Shown: one piece after another, positions 1-7,622 of the stretch
How positions within the stretch are numbered: position 1 is the stretch's first letter
How the letters are laid out: each line of letters opens with the position of its first letter
DNA from: Streptomyces huasconensis
GTDB lineage: Bacteria > Actinomycetota > Actinomycetes > Streptomycetales > Streptomycetaceae
Assembly (NCBI GenBank): GCA_004010275.1
Contig: RBWT01000066.1
Span: 1 to 39,749, forward strand
Direction: 5' to 3'
Length of the DNA stretch: 39,749 nucleotides
Notes under the pieces: generated by a model
Told to the model about the DNA's origin: nothing
Database searches by the model: none
The model's input: the letters and a program-made list of their open reading frames with translations, nothing else
Position numbers and translations under genes: made by a program

Positions 1-614
1 CTCGGCTGGGCCGGCCTCCAGCACCGCGTCGAAGCGACATCCTCTGGCCCCACGGCGACATGGATCGCGCGGCCGCGCCGACGCCGCCGCCCGCGACCAG
101 GCCGAGCAGCACGGCGTTGCCGGGGAACGCGCCACCAGCCAAGCCCAGTACGCCCTGGTTCTGGCCTTCACCGACCCCGACACCGCGGACGACGAACTCC
201 ACCTCGCCGAGCAGCTCCTCACCGGCCTCGACCTGCGCGCCACCAGCCTCACCGTGCCTCGCGGCGCTCGTCCGTGACGCTGGCACTCTGCGCGGCCTCG
301 AAGCCGCCCGCGACCTGCGCGCCGAGACCCGCGACGCCGGCATCACCGCGGCCGAAGCCGTCCTGGAGCTTGCGCTCGCGTTCCACCACTCCGTCCTCGG
401 CGAGCGGGACAAGGTCCGTGCTGTCATCGACCGCCTGCACGAACTGGCCGGGACCGGCGACTACGCCTACTACGCCGACATCGCCCACTACATGGGCGGC
501 CTCCCTCTGCCCGGCCCCTCCACGGCGCAGTGGCTCGACGGGGCCGAAGCCGTCCGCGCCCGCTGGCGTCGCCTCGTCCAGACCCGCCGGGCCCACCTTG
601 GCGTCGGCGGGTAA
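1..614 (+). pseudogene. Partial, frame-broken gene of unknown function
   Basis: The gene enters from the left edge, so its start is missing. No single frame is convincing throughout. About 86-275 reads well in one frame (LVLAFTDPDTADDELHLAEQ) and stops at a TGA near 275. The reading then continues in another frame from about 260 to the stop at 614 (AEAVLELALAFHHSVLGERD, then DYAYYADIAHYMGGL). Further frame changes seem needed near 35 and 80. The product is helical, Ala/Leu/Asp-rich and soluble, without a membrane segment. I do not recognise the family. It converges on the toxin-antitoxin pair, whose toxin ends at 627. The frame breaks may be sequencing errors or decay. Confidence 0.5.
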
Positions 615-626
615 TCCGGCTCCAGG

Positions 627-1007
627 TCAGGGGGTGAGGACGAGGACGTGGACCGGCTCGCCGATCCACCTGGCAGGCGCAGTGGTGGCGATGACCGCTC
701 CGTCGGGGCGGTCCGGAGTCGGCTGGGCCGCGTACTGGCAGTGTGCTGCCGCCCACGTGTCGTGCTGGGCCACAGCCAGGGCTGCCGGGAGGTCCAGTTC
801 GAGCACGGCGACACCCGGCAGCGCGGCCAGGTGCTCCGCCGTGCCCGGCCGGGCACGGTCGGCTTCCACGAGCGCGCACGTGGGGGCGTACAGGTACCAG
901 CCGGCCTGGGCGTGGGCGCGGTGGATGAGGCGGGAGGCGAGAACGTTGCCCTGACCGGCCGCGGCCATCGCGGTGTCGTCCAGGACGATGTGCATGGCGT
1001 CGCTCAC
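627..1007 (-). CDS. PIN-domain-like toxin (VapC-like)
   Basis: A 126-residue protein whose size and residue pattern fit a PIN-domain ribonuclease of type II toxin-antitoxin pairs. Visible features are an N-terminal strand with acidic residues (IVLDDTAM, D9/D10), a mid-protein acid in ALVEADRARPG (E48), and a C-terminal DGAVIATT segment preceded by HDTWAAAHC, where PIN domains carry further metal-binding acids. The GTG start overlaps the antitoxin stop (GTGA, 1004-1007), so translation is probably coupled. PIN toxins cleave RNA and are held inactive by the upstream-encoded antitoxin. The match is by motif pattern and gene order only, and the sequence is divergent, so target and activity are unknown. 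Confidence 0.6.
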   Translation of the reverse strand: MSDAMHIVLDDTAMAAAGQGNVLASRLIHRAHAQAGWYLYAPTCALVEADRARPGTAEHLAALPGVAVLELDLPAALAVAQHDTWAAAHCQYAAQPTPDRPDGAVIATTAPARWIGEPVHVLVLTP

Positions 1008-1264
1008 CGGGCGGCCGCCTGGGCCAGGCGGCGGTCCAGCTCGCTGTCGAGGTCCTGCTCCTCAGCGTGGGTGGGCGCGTAGCCGTTCCACTGCTTCAGC
1101 GCGGCCCGGGCCTGCTCGGCCCGCACGGCACGCTCGTCCGGGGTGAGGAGGGTCTCGGCGAGCCGGGCCAGGTAGGCGCGCAGCGACATGCCCACCGCCG
1201 CCGCTATGGCGGCAAGCCGGTCCCGGGCTTCCTCGGGAATGCGGACATTGGCATCAGGCATCAT
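1004..1264 (-). CDS. Ribbon-helix-helix antitoxin (VapB-like)
   Basis: An 86-residue protein. The N-terminal strand MMPDANVRIPEEARDRL followed by two helices (AAIAAAVGMSLRAYLARLAE) is the ribbon-helix-helix arrangement that binds DNA as a dimer. The acidic, Gln-rich C-terminal tail (about 55-86) is where such antitoxins wrap the toxin. The ATG at 1264 is chosen because GGAGGG lies five bases upstream (1270-1275); an in-frame ATG at 1282 lacks such a site. It precedes the PIN gene with a 4-base overlap, the standard antitoxin-first order. The perfect palindrome at 1286-1309, just upstream, is the expected autoregulatory operator. Confidence 0.7.
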   Translation of the reverse strand: MMPDANVRIPEEARDRLAAIAAAVGMSLRAYLARLAETLLTPDERAVRAEQARAALKQWNGYAPTHAEEQDLDSELDRRLAQAAAR

Positions 1265-1285
1265 CGGGCTCCCTCCATACAAATA

Positions 1286-1309
1286 GGGTACGGGTACGTA
1301 CCCGTACCC
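1286..1309. promoter_or_regulatory. Perfect 24-bp palindrome, probable antitoxin operator
   Basis: The 24 bases are fully self-complementary. Each half contains two GGGTAC-type units, GGGTACGGGTAC followed by its complement. The centre is about 33 bp upstream of the antitoxin ATG. Repeated short half-sites in dyad symmetry are what ribbon-helix-helix dimers bind side by side, so this is the likely conditional-cooperativity operator of the toxin-antitoxin operon. The symmetry is seen directly; the function is inferred from position. Confidence 0.65.
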
Positions 1310-1483
1310 ATGCTAGTGCGGGGCTCCGAATTTGGTCACGAGCCTGTTGCGCGGCTGGAACCAGTGCAATGCGACGGCGGCAATGGGGGTCCTGGCCAGG
1401 GAAGGGCTGGAAACCGTCGCGTCACCCCAGGTCGCCGTGGGGAGATATGGGCGGTCACATACTCGGAGTAATCAGGGGGTCAC

Positions 1484-2449
1484 GTGGGGTGGAAAGACGC
1501 GTTCGGCGACGCTATGAAGGAACTGGAGGCGATACGACAGCAACTCGCACGTCTCGATCGTCTCGATGACCCGACGGTCGGGCTGACAGCGCTGCACGGT
1601 GACGTCACGCAGAGCCGACTGAAGATCCTGGAACAGCTCCAGGCCGGCGTCACCGGACTGCGTGAGGAGAACCGGGAGGTCCGCCGCCGTCAGGACCGGA
1701 TGATCAGCGACCTGAACGAGACACGCGGTGAGCTCCGGCAGCTCCTGGACCTTGTCGACCTTCTGCGTCACTTCGCGCCGCCCGAAGAGACAGGTGACAC
1801 CTCCAGCGAGGGCACGCGGACCCCAGAGACTGCGCAGCCGCCCGAACCCGAGACCGGCTACGACTCATCCGCCAGCGCCGACAGGCATCCACCCGTCCCA
1901 ACCGACACCAACTCCCAGGGGGGAACCGTGGAAAATGCCGAGCACCGGCCGCAGCCCGAGACCGGCGATGACCAGGACCTCGCTCTGAAGCGTGCCATCG
2001 AGGCCGCCTACCAGGGCACCGGCGCCTTCGCTGGTCTATCCGATGCTGCCACGACGCAGGCCTCCGCCGACACGGAAGATCCGCAGGTCGCCCACGGGGT
2101 CCTGCTGCTGAAAGCCGCCGGTGTGGCCTCCGCCGAACTGATCGCGCACCGCGACACCTGGGAGTGGCTCACCGCCCTGGCCGTCGACCACAGCCACTTC
2201 CGCACCCCGCCCTCAGTCGAGGACATCAACGAAGGCCGCGTCCAGACCGTCCTGTCCGGACGCTCCCTCATCGCCCTGCTCATCGAGCTGTGGAACACCC
2301 GCTCCACCGCCACCCCGCTGCAGGGCGACTGGGCACTGGCCGTGACCACCTACAACCGCATCGCGGCCGAACTCACCGACGTCACCGGACAAGGCGAAAC
2401 CATCCGCATCGTCCTGGACGACGGTCTCCCCCACGCGGCTGGCGACTGA
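1484..2449 (+). CDS. Coiled-coil protein of unknown function
   Basis: A 321-residue protein in three parts. Residues about 8-100 form a charged heptad-like coiled coil (MKELEAIRQQLARLDRL, then LREENREVRRRQDRM). Residues about 100-165 are a Pro/Glu/Thr-rich linker. Residues about 165-321 form a compact region containing TWEWLTALAVDHSHF and LIALLIELWNTRSTATPLQG. The GTG at 1484 is preceded by an AGGGGG ribosome-binding site. There is no signal peptide or membrane segment. It stands alone and is followed by a hairpin terminator at 2462. I do not recognise the family. The shape suggests an oligomerising adaptor rather than an enzyme. Confidence 0.75.
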   Translation: MGWKDAFGDAMKELEAIRQQLARLDRLDDPTVGLTALHGDVTQSRLKILEQLQAGVTGLREENREVRRRQDRMISDLNETRGELRQLLDLVDLLRHFAPPEETGDTSSEGTRTPETAQPPEPETGYDSSASADRHPPVPTDTNSQGGTVENAEHRPQPETGDDQDLALKRAIEAAYQGTGAFAGLSDAATTQASADTEDPQVAHGVLLLKAAGVASAELIAHRDTWEWLTALAVDHSHFRTPPSVEDINEGRVQTVLSGRSLIALLIELWNTRSTATPLQGDWALAVTTYNRIAAELTDVTGQGETIRIVLDDGLPHAAGD

Positions 2450-2461
2450 CCGGCAGCAGAC

Positions 2462-2495
2462 GACGGCCGCCCGAAACGAGCCGGGCGGCGTCTTG
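2462..2495 (+). terminator. Hairpin terminator after the coiled-coil gene
   Basis: GCCGCCCG (2466-2473) pairs with CGGGCGGC (2482-2489) around an 8-base loop, followed by GTCTTG, 13 bp after the stop at 2449. The T-run is weak, as is usual in Streptomyces. Between here and 2755 I see no convincing gene. Confidence 0.6.
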
Positions 2496-2755
2496 ACCCG
2501 CGAGCTGAAAAGCGCGAGGGCCGCGCACCTTGGTGGGGCGCTCCCCCGCGTCTGCCTTCGATGGGACAGATGTGACACCACCAAATATCCAGAGGTCGGC
2601 CGGTCTTTGCCCAGGTCATGACGTGTGACGGGACAGCCCACCACCGCCCATGGAACACCCGATGTCCCATCCCGGATCCGGCTTTACCACGCTGCAGTTG
2701 CCGCTACTTACCACCGGCGGAGAGCAGGCACGGATCAGGTGGGCCGATACCGACG

Positions 2756-2787
2756 CCGTCGCCGTGGTCGACCGACCACGGCGACGG
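2756..2787 (-). terminator. Strong hairpin ending the small-gene operon
   Basis: A 15-bp perfect inverted repeat, CCGTCGCCGTGGTCG (2756-2770) and its complement (2773-2787), separated by 2 bases. It lies 10 bp beyond the frame-corrected stop of the minus-strand gene at 2798, the right position for a terminator. Confidence 0.7.
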
Positions 2788-2797
2788 AATGGTGCTC

Positions 2798-3018
2798 CTA
2801 GCCGTTGTCGGGGTGACCGGGGCGTACGTCGCCGTGGTGGATGCCGCTGGTGATGCCGTACTGGTCGCCCAGCACGATGGAGCCGCCGAAGGTGCGCCCT
2901 CGAAGCCGGCGTTTTTCAGGACTTCGGCTGCGTCCTGGGCGATCTGTTCGCGTGCGGCGGCGAGCTTGGCGACGGCTGCGGCTTCGGCAGCGGCGATCTC
3001 TTGAGGGGTTGCAGGCAT
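2798..3018 (-). CDS. Small Ala-rich helix plus Gly-rich tail protein, frameshifted
   Basis: The first 41 residues (PQEIAAAEAAAVAKLAAARE, then QIAQDAAEVLKNAGFEG) form an amphipathic Ala/Glu helix. In the uncorrected frame the rest becomes a Ser/Thr/Pro-rich shadow running to 2704. One frame change near 2893-2900 gives a sensible Gly/His-rich tail (GTFGGSIVLGDQYGITSG, then IHHGDVRPGHPDNG) ending at a TAG at 2798, just before a strong terminator. That supports the corrected reading of about 73 residues. A very good AGGAGGACCTG ribosome-binding site precedes the ATG at 3018. It follows the 46-residue gene by 36 bp. Function is unknown. Confidence 0.6.
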
Positions 3019-3054
3019 CAGGTCCTCCTGAGTGGTTGAGGGTAGGGAGGTTGG

Positions 3055-3195
3055 TCAGGCGTCGCCGTCACGGAGAGCGGCTTCGGCGATGGTCTCGGCG
3101 AGCTGCTGCGAGGACCGCTCCAGTGCTTCCGCGGCTTCCCTCAGCTGAGTGAGGGTGTCCTGATCGGGCTGCTCGGTGTTGTCGTGGCCGGTCAT
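3055..3195 (-). CDS. 46-residue acidic helical protein
   Basis: A short, strongly helical, acidic product (TEQPDQDTLTQLREAAEALE, then RSSQQLAETIAEAAL). The ATG at 3195 has GGGAGGACC directly upstream; a longer in-frame version starting at 3264 has only a Pro/Thr-rich leader and no such site. It lies between the HTH/membrane gene ending at 3321 and the small gene starting at 3018, all on the minus strand, so the three may share a transcript ending at 2756-2787. No family recognised. Confidence 0.6.
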   Translation of the reverse strand: MTGHDNTEQPDQDTLTQLREAAEALERSSQQLAETIAEAALRDGDA

Positions 3196-3320
3196 GTGGT
3201 CCTCCCTTGTGGGGTTGGGCGGGGCAGCGGGCGGCGGTGTCGACGAAGGCGTCTGCGCCGTCACCCGCGTCCGGGATGCGTTGTCTGCCGGCTCGCGCTG
3301 ATAAGGCTTGCTGCCGTCCG

Positions 3321-4277
3321 TCAGAGGGCGGCGATGATCAGGGCGGCGAAGAAGAGGAACAGAGTGTGGAAGCTTTGATCCAACGCATAGGCGCCGGTCC
3401 CCAGGTGTACGGCGGGCCTGCCCTCAGCGGTGGTCGGGTGCGCGGGGTGGGCGGTGCTTCCGAGGTTGTAGAACTCGGAGCGGCCCAGGGCCTTGGCGAG
3501 CCAGGCGAGGGTGGAGCGCCGGTCGGCCCACCAGTGGGAGGCGGCGTCCAGGGTGAGGCCGGCGGCCACTGCGGTGCCGGTGAGGTGCAGGTCCAGGACG
3601 AGTGCGGTGAGGGCCAGGAGCACGGCCTTGGTGAGGGTCAGGCCGATGACGTGGCGGGCGTCGGCAAGTCGTCCGGCCCAGCCGGGCTTGCCCTTGGCGG
3701 CGCTCTGGGCGCTGGACTGCACCCAGTGATCCCCGATGGTGTGGCCGACCCAGAGGGCGACGAAAACGGCTGCGAACATGGCGAGGTCCGCCTGTCTGGT
3801 GACGGAGTCGGGTGGATGCGGGGCGGCCGGTCGCTTGGCCGTGGACGGCGCCCGGCCGTTCAGTTTTCGGAGCCGTTGGCGGGCGTCGTTGAGCGTGGGC
3901 GCGTTGACCGGCCGGCCCATCTGACGCAGGCCCGCCTCGTACTTGTGCTGTGCGGAGCTGCGCTTGCCGGGGTCTTCGAAGAGCACAGAGGCGAGCTGGG
4001 ACCAGGTCAGGCGGTAGGTGTTCTTGAGCGTGACGGCGAGGTGCTGCTCGCGGCGCACGAGCAGCCGGGCCAGGGTGCTGGTGGCGTGTGCGAGCCGGCG
4101 GGCGTTGTCCTCGGAGCCGGTGTCGCCGGCTTCCCGCTCGTCGCCGAGCGAGGTGAGCGCGTCCTCGAGGTTCCCGTTCTCAATGATCTTGGCGAGCCAG
4201 CCGCGCGGGTCGTCGGTCTTCGGGTCCCAGGTGATTTCCGCCTTGTTTCCGGCGGTCTTGGTGACGGTGATGGTCAT
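3321..4277 (-). CDS. HTH-like region joined to DUF3307-like membrane region
   Basis: 318 residues from the ATG at 4277, which has GGGAGGG upstream. Residues about 1-145 are soluble and contain a helix-turn-helix-like stretch (TYRLTWSQLASVLF, then KRSSAQHKYEAGLRQMGR). From about 165 it becomes a membrane protein: an AMFAAVFVALWVGHTIGDHW helix, the HVIGLTLTKAVLLALTALVL helix, a hydrophobic HLTGTAVAAGLTLDAASHWW segment, and a C-terminal DQSFHTLFLFFAALIIAAL helix. The spaced H-x3-GDHWVQ, the HV-x-LTL segment and the terminal DQ-x2-H resemble DUF3307. The two parts may more usually be separate genes, but here they share one open frame. The twin palindromes at 4299-4345 lie just upstream and are candidate autoregulatory sites. 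Confidence 0.65.
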   Translation of the reverse strand: MTITVTKTAGNKAEITWDPKTDDPRGWLAKIIENGNLEDALTSLGDEREAGDTGSEDNARRLAHATSTLARLLVRREQHLAVTLKNTYRLTWSQLASVLFEDPGKRSSAQHKYEAGLRQMGRPVNAPTLNDARQRLRKLNGRAPSTAKRPAAPHPPDSVTRQADLAMFAAVFVALWVGHTIGDHWVQSSAQSAAKGKPGWAGRLADARHVIGLTLTKAVLLALTALVLDLHLTGTAVAAGLTLDAASHWWADRRSTLAWLAKALGRSEFYNLGSTAHPAHPTTAEGRPAVHLGTGAYALDQSFHTLFLFFAALIIAAL

Positions 4278-4298
4278 GCGGGCCCTCCCGTATCCGGT

Positions 4299-4345
4299 GT
4301 ACGCGTTGCGTACGTCTGATGTCTCCGACTGTACGCAACGCGTAC
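4299..4345. promoter_or_regulatory. Twin 15-bp palindromes forming a larger inverted repeat
   Basis: GTACGCGTTGCGTAC (4299-4313) and its exact complement GTACGCAACGCGTAC (4331-4345) are 17 bp apart. Each is itself dyad-symmetric (GTACGC-N3-GCGTAC). Centres are 32 bp apart, three helical turns, so two bound dimers would face the same side of the DNA. The block ends 22 bp upstream of the ATG of the HTH/membrane gene. It is most likely an operator overlapping that promoter. It shares GTAC cores with the palindrome at 1286-1309 but is a different sequence. Confidence 0.65.
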
Positions 4346-4563
4346 AGCGGGGGCAAGAGGCTCCGCATGATTCTTCGCGGCACAACCCAGCGTGGAATCA
4401 GAGGAGTTGGCGAGGACGGGTCGTGCCGAAGCCTTGCCCCTCCGCCCGAACCTTCAAGAGACCCAACTCAGCCCTGAGGCCCTCGCCAGCCGCCCAGCGT
4501 CATGTCGGACAGCGACGCTGCTGAGGCACCTCTCAACGGCCAGCAACCGCGCTACCGTCGAAG

Positions 4564-5094
4564 ATGACCGCGAACGGAGCCCACGACCGCCGCCTCTCAC
4601 AGGTCCTCGCCCAGGAGACCGAAGCCCTCACCGCATTGGTGGCGGGCCGCCCGGCCCCGCCGGTCGTGCTGCTCGCCCAGGCCCGCCGCACCTTCGCCAT
4701 CGCCGGGCTCCTCAGCATCGCCCAGGCCGAGCACGCGGTCCCTGCGCGGGACACCTGCATCCTCGGCACCGGCTACGCCGAAGCGGCCTGCGCCGTGCTC
4801 GATCCCGTCATCGGTCCGGAGCTGCTCGCCGCCCATCGGGCCGACCTCCGCCGCGGTGAGGCCCGCGAGCTCCTCCTGCACGCCGAGTTCGATCTGACCT
4901 TCATCGCCCGCATCGGCGAGCCGGTCATCGACGACGGCATGCTGACCCTGACCGCGGCACTGTCGGATCTCCTGGCGGGCATGGCCGCCAACGAGCGGGT
5001 CATCCCAGAACAGCGGCAAGCCGCCCGCACCGCCGGCGACCACGCACACCAACTCGCAGCCCTCTACAGCGGCGGAGATGCGGGAAGCTGGTAG
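4564..5094 (+). CDS. Helical protein of unknown function
   Basis: A 176-residue, Ala/Leu-rich, mainly helical protein (LSQVLAQETEALTALVAG near the N-terminus, LLLHAEFDLTFIARIGEPVI at about 101-120). There is no signal peptide, clear membrane helix, metal site or nucleotide-binding motif. The frame is intact, and codon use matches the neighbours. It lies divergent from the HTH/membrane gene, 220 bp beyond the twin palindromes. I do not recognise the family. Confidence 0.6.
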   Translation: MTANGAHDRRLSQVLAQETEALTALVAGRPAPPVVLLAQARRTFAIAGLLSIAQAEHAVPARDTCILGTGYAEAACAVLDPVIGPELLAAHRADLRRGEARELLLHAEFDLTFIARIGEPVIDDGMLTLTAALSDLLAGMAANERVIPEQRQAARTAGDHAHQLAALYSGGDAGSW

Positions 5095-5207
5095 CAACAC
5101 GGCCCACCTCAGAGCCCGGAGCGGGTCGTCCCACAGCGAGCGAGGCCGCGAGCGCCCACCCCTGTATAGGTAAATCTGTCACCCCCCGGGAGCCGAGGAA
5201 CCCACCC

Positions 5208-5839
5208 TCACAGGTGAGTGCCGAGCGGGACCTTCGCCAGCTCATCCCAGGTGATGGTCTTGGCTGTGCTGTCGGCGGTGACGTCCACGAGCCGGACGCT
5301 GTCCACGTGCAGCGGTGCGTGGCCGGGCCGCACGCGTCGCAGGCACCGTTGGGCTTCGTCGGAGTCTGCTTCGGCGTGGGCGTAGGAGATCGTCAGGTGT
5401 TGCACGCCCCAGGGGTATGCACGGCGGCCTCGCCGCGCACGGTGCGGATGGTGTCGCGGACACGGCGGTGGAGGGCGGCAAGGTGCTCGTCGGGATGGAG
5501 GTCGGCGATCACGCCATAGCGCGAGGACAGCAGCGAGCCGACCATGAGGTCGAACGGCTCGACAGCGCTTAGGGCGGTGGTGAGTTCGGCGGCCAGGACG
5601 TCGCGCTCCGACGGCGGGATCAGGGCGGCCGGCTGGTCGGTGATCTGGTCCAGGGTGATGTGGAGCCACCTGTCCTGGACGTGGCTGAGGGGAAAGCCGC
5701 CGAGGACGTCGCGGGCGCCGCGGACCAGTGCTGCGAGCTCGGGCTGACGCCCCAGGTCAACGGTGATGTAGACGTGCAGCAGGGAGGGGGAACGCTTGTC
5801 CCACTCCTGGCGGCCCCGGCGGAACGTGATCGGCTGCAT
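5208..5839 (-). pseudogene. 2'-5' RNA ligase / LigT-like phosphoesterase, frameshifted
   Basis: Two frames together give one protein of about 210 residues with the paired H-x-T motifs of the 2H phosphoesterase (LigT) superfamily. The first, HITL in DRWLHITLDQIT, is in the frame from 5839. The second, HLTI in WGVQHLTISYAHAEADSDEA, is in the frame ending at 5208. They join at a frame change near 5400-5410. The ATG at 5839 begins MQPITFRRGRQEW; longer readings add an unlikely leader. 2H enzymes act on cyclic or 2'-5' RNA phosphates. If the break is real, the second catalytic His is lost; if it is an error, the enzyme is complete. Confidence 0.65.
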
Positions 5840-5919
5840 AGCGGTGCAATGTACCGACCGGGTCCGGGAGTTGGTGGTCAGCCCGCGAAGGGCTGGGCCG
5901 AGGGGGCACCATGGGGCCA

Positions 5920-6851
5920 TGTCTGATGCCCGCACGCCCGAGTCCGTCGCTTCGAGTGCCTACGACCTCGATGTGGAGATGAGTCTCCTGCTCACCTCGC
6001 TGGCGCCCGCACCGTGGAGGGCCGCGGTGACCGAGGCGGCGCGGATCCTGGCCGGGCGCCCCTGGGGGCAGAACGGTCTGGCTGCCGCAGAGCTGTGCAC
6101 GTTGGCCCTGCTCCTGTATGCCCGGACCTCTGCGGGAGCGCGGCGGCCGCATGAGGTACCCCTTGAGGAGCTGCGCGAGGCACTGGAGGGGCCCACCGAC
6201 CGTGAGCCGCAGATCATCGCCGAGATCGACCATGCTCTGACGGCGACAGGACGGGGACTTGATGTTCTGTCACCCCACGACGCACCTCTTCAGCAGATCT
6301 TCAACACGGCACGGAATCAGTACAGGTTCGGCGCGAGCATGCTGTCCGACGATGTCGAGCGCGGCGCCCGGCCCCTCGGCCATGCGCGGTGCGGCCATGC
6401 GCCTGGCGGAGTTCCTGAGCACCTACAGCGCCGACGCGCGCCAGGAGGCCACCGCGCCCACCGTGGAGGACGGCCCGCTGGTGGTTGAGGCCGGCAGGAT
6501 CGAGATCGTGACCACCGGCAGCATCATGGCGCTGCGGTGCCCGCGCCAGCTCACGACCGTGTGCGCGCTGTTCAAGCGGACGGGCCGCGTGCCACGCTCG
6601 AATGCGAGCACGGACACGTCGCGGAGTTCTGGCAGCTGGAGCCCGCCCGCCTCCGGCTCGCCGTAGCCCGGGCCACGGGCAAGCGCCCCTCACTCCAAGG
6701 GACGCATCAGGTCGAGAAGCTGTTGATCGTGTCACCGGACGCGCCGCGGCACAGCGCCCCCCACCGGATCAACCTGTTCCTGCAGGCGGCAGGCACGCCG
6801 CTCTTCGGCCGCGAAGACATCGTTCAGCAACTGGGCCGACTCGGGCAATGA
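5920..6851 (+). pseudogene. Unrecognised gene with two frame changes
   Basis: The ATG at 5920 (MSDARTPESVASSAYDLDVE) opens a helical region to about 6360. Frame then changes to one giving MRLAEFLSTYSADARQEA, an acidic stretch and IEIVTTGSIMALRCPRQLTT. A second change near 6590 gives ATLECEHGHVAEFWQLEPAR and a tail ending in a stop at 6851. The corrected protein is about 310 residues with no membrane segment. CPRQ and CEHGH could form part of a zinc site. I do not recognise the family. The stop overlaps the ATG of the next broken gene (6848). Confidence 0.5.
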
Positions 6852-7406
6852 CACGCCAGGACACGCGCAACTCGGCGAACGACCGGCGCCCGTCCGTCTC
6901 CACATCCTCGACACGATGCGCGCCGTCGAGGCCGCTCTCGTCGAGTGCGCGACCAGACTGCCGCCGTCGTCTAGCGCTCCCCGATGAGCTACGCACCGCG
7001 CGGGTGGCCGGCCGCCGATCGCGCGCGCGCGACGTCCTCGCGCGCAGCACGCGCTGGACCCGCGGCGGTAGCGGTACACCGGCCGGCGCACGGTGACGTA
7101 CGCGCGCTGTGGCTGCTGGCCCGCATCACCCGCGCCTCGGGACCGTTCACAGCGCTTCCGGAGAGGGAGGAGGCGGCGACATCGGCATGGGTTGCCGCGG
7201 GCGCGGCCGAGCGGGTGGAGCGGGCCCTGGACATCGCGGCGCTGCGCCGCACGCTGGAGCAGCGGCACGACGGTTGCGGTGGTGCAATCGACGTCCACGG
7301 CGGCGAAGGCCGGGCCCCGGTCGCGCACTGCACGGGGTGCGGGCGCATCTGGACGGAGGGCGGAAGCGTAGCTGCATACGCTCCTGGCCAATCCTTGCAT
7401 TGCTAG
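6848..7406 (+). pseudogene. Broken zinc-ribbon protein gene with an in-frame stop
   Basis: Pieces in three frames assemble into one product: an ATG at 6848 overlapping the previous stop (ATGA), then LHILDTMRAVEAALVECATR, then MSYAPRGWPAADRARA (from 6984), then AQHALDPRR and RYTGRRTVTYA separated by TAG at 7067-7069, then ALWLLARITRASGPF to the end. The C-terminal CGGAIDVHGGEGRAPVAHC followed by TGCGRIW is a four-Cys/His zinc-ribbon-like end. The TAG sits where TGG (Trp) would fit. At least three frame changes plus a nonsense codon point to decay or very poor base calls. Function is unknown. Confidence 0.5.
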
Positions 7407-7622
7407 GCCATACCAGCCCTGAACCATACGTCGGAAGGCCCAAGAGGCTCGCCACCGAGGTTGAGGAAAACCCGAGGCGGAAATTATGGCTTCCATCACA
7501 GCTTGTCTCTACACGTACGTGATTAAGTTGATCTTGACCGAAGGCCTGGCTCGCACCCCTCGCCCCACAAGGGCCGAGCTGCAAGCAATGCCTGAAAAAA
7601 ACTGTTCAAAGGAGTACGGCGC

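Noticed and set aside
3207..4319. 370-residue open frame on the plus strand
   Set aside because: Gly/Val/Glu-rich shadow of the HTH/membrane gene, which has a good start and clear membrane helices.
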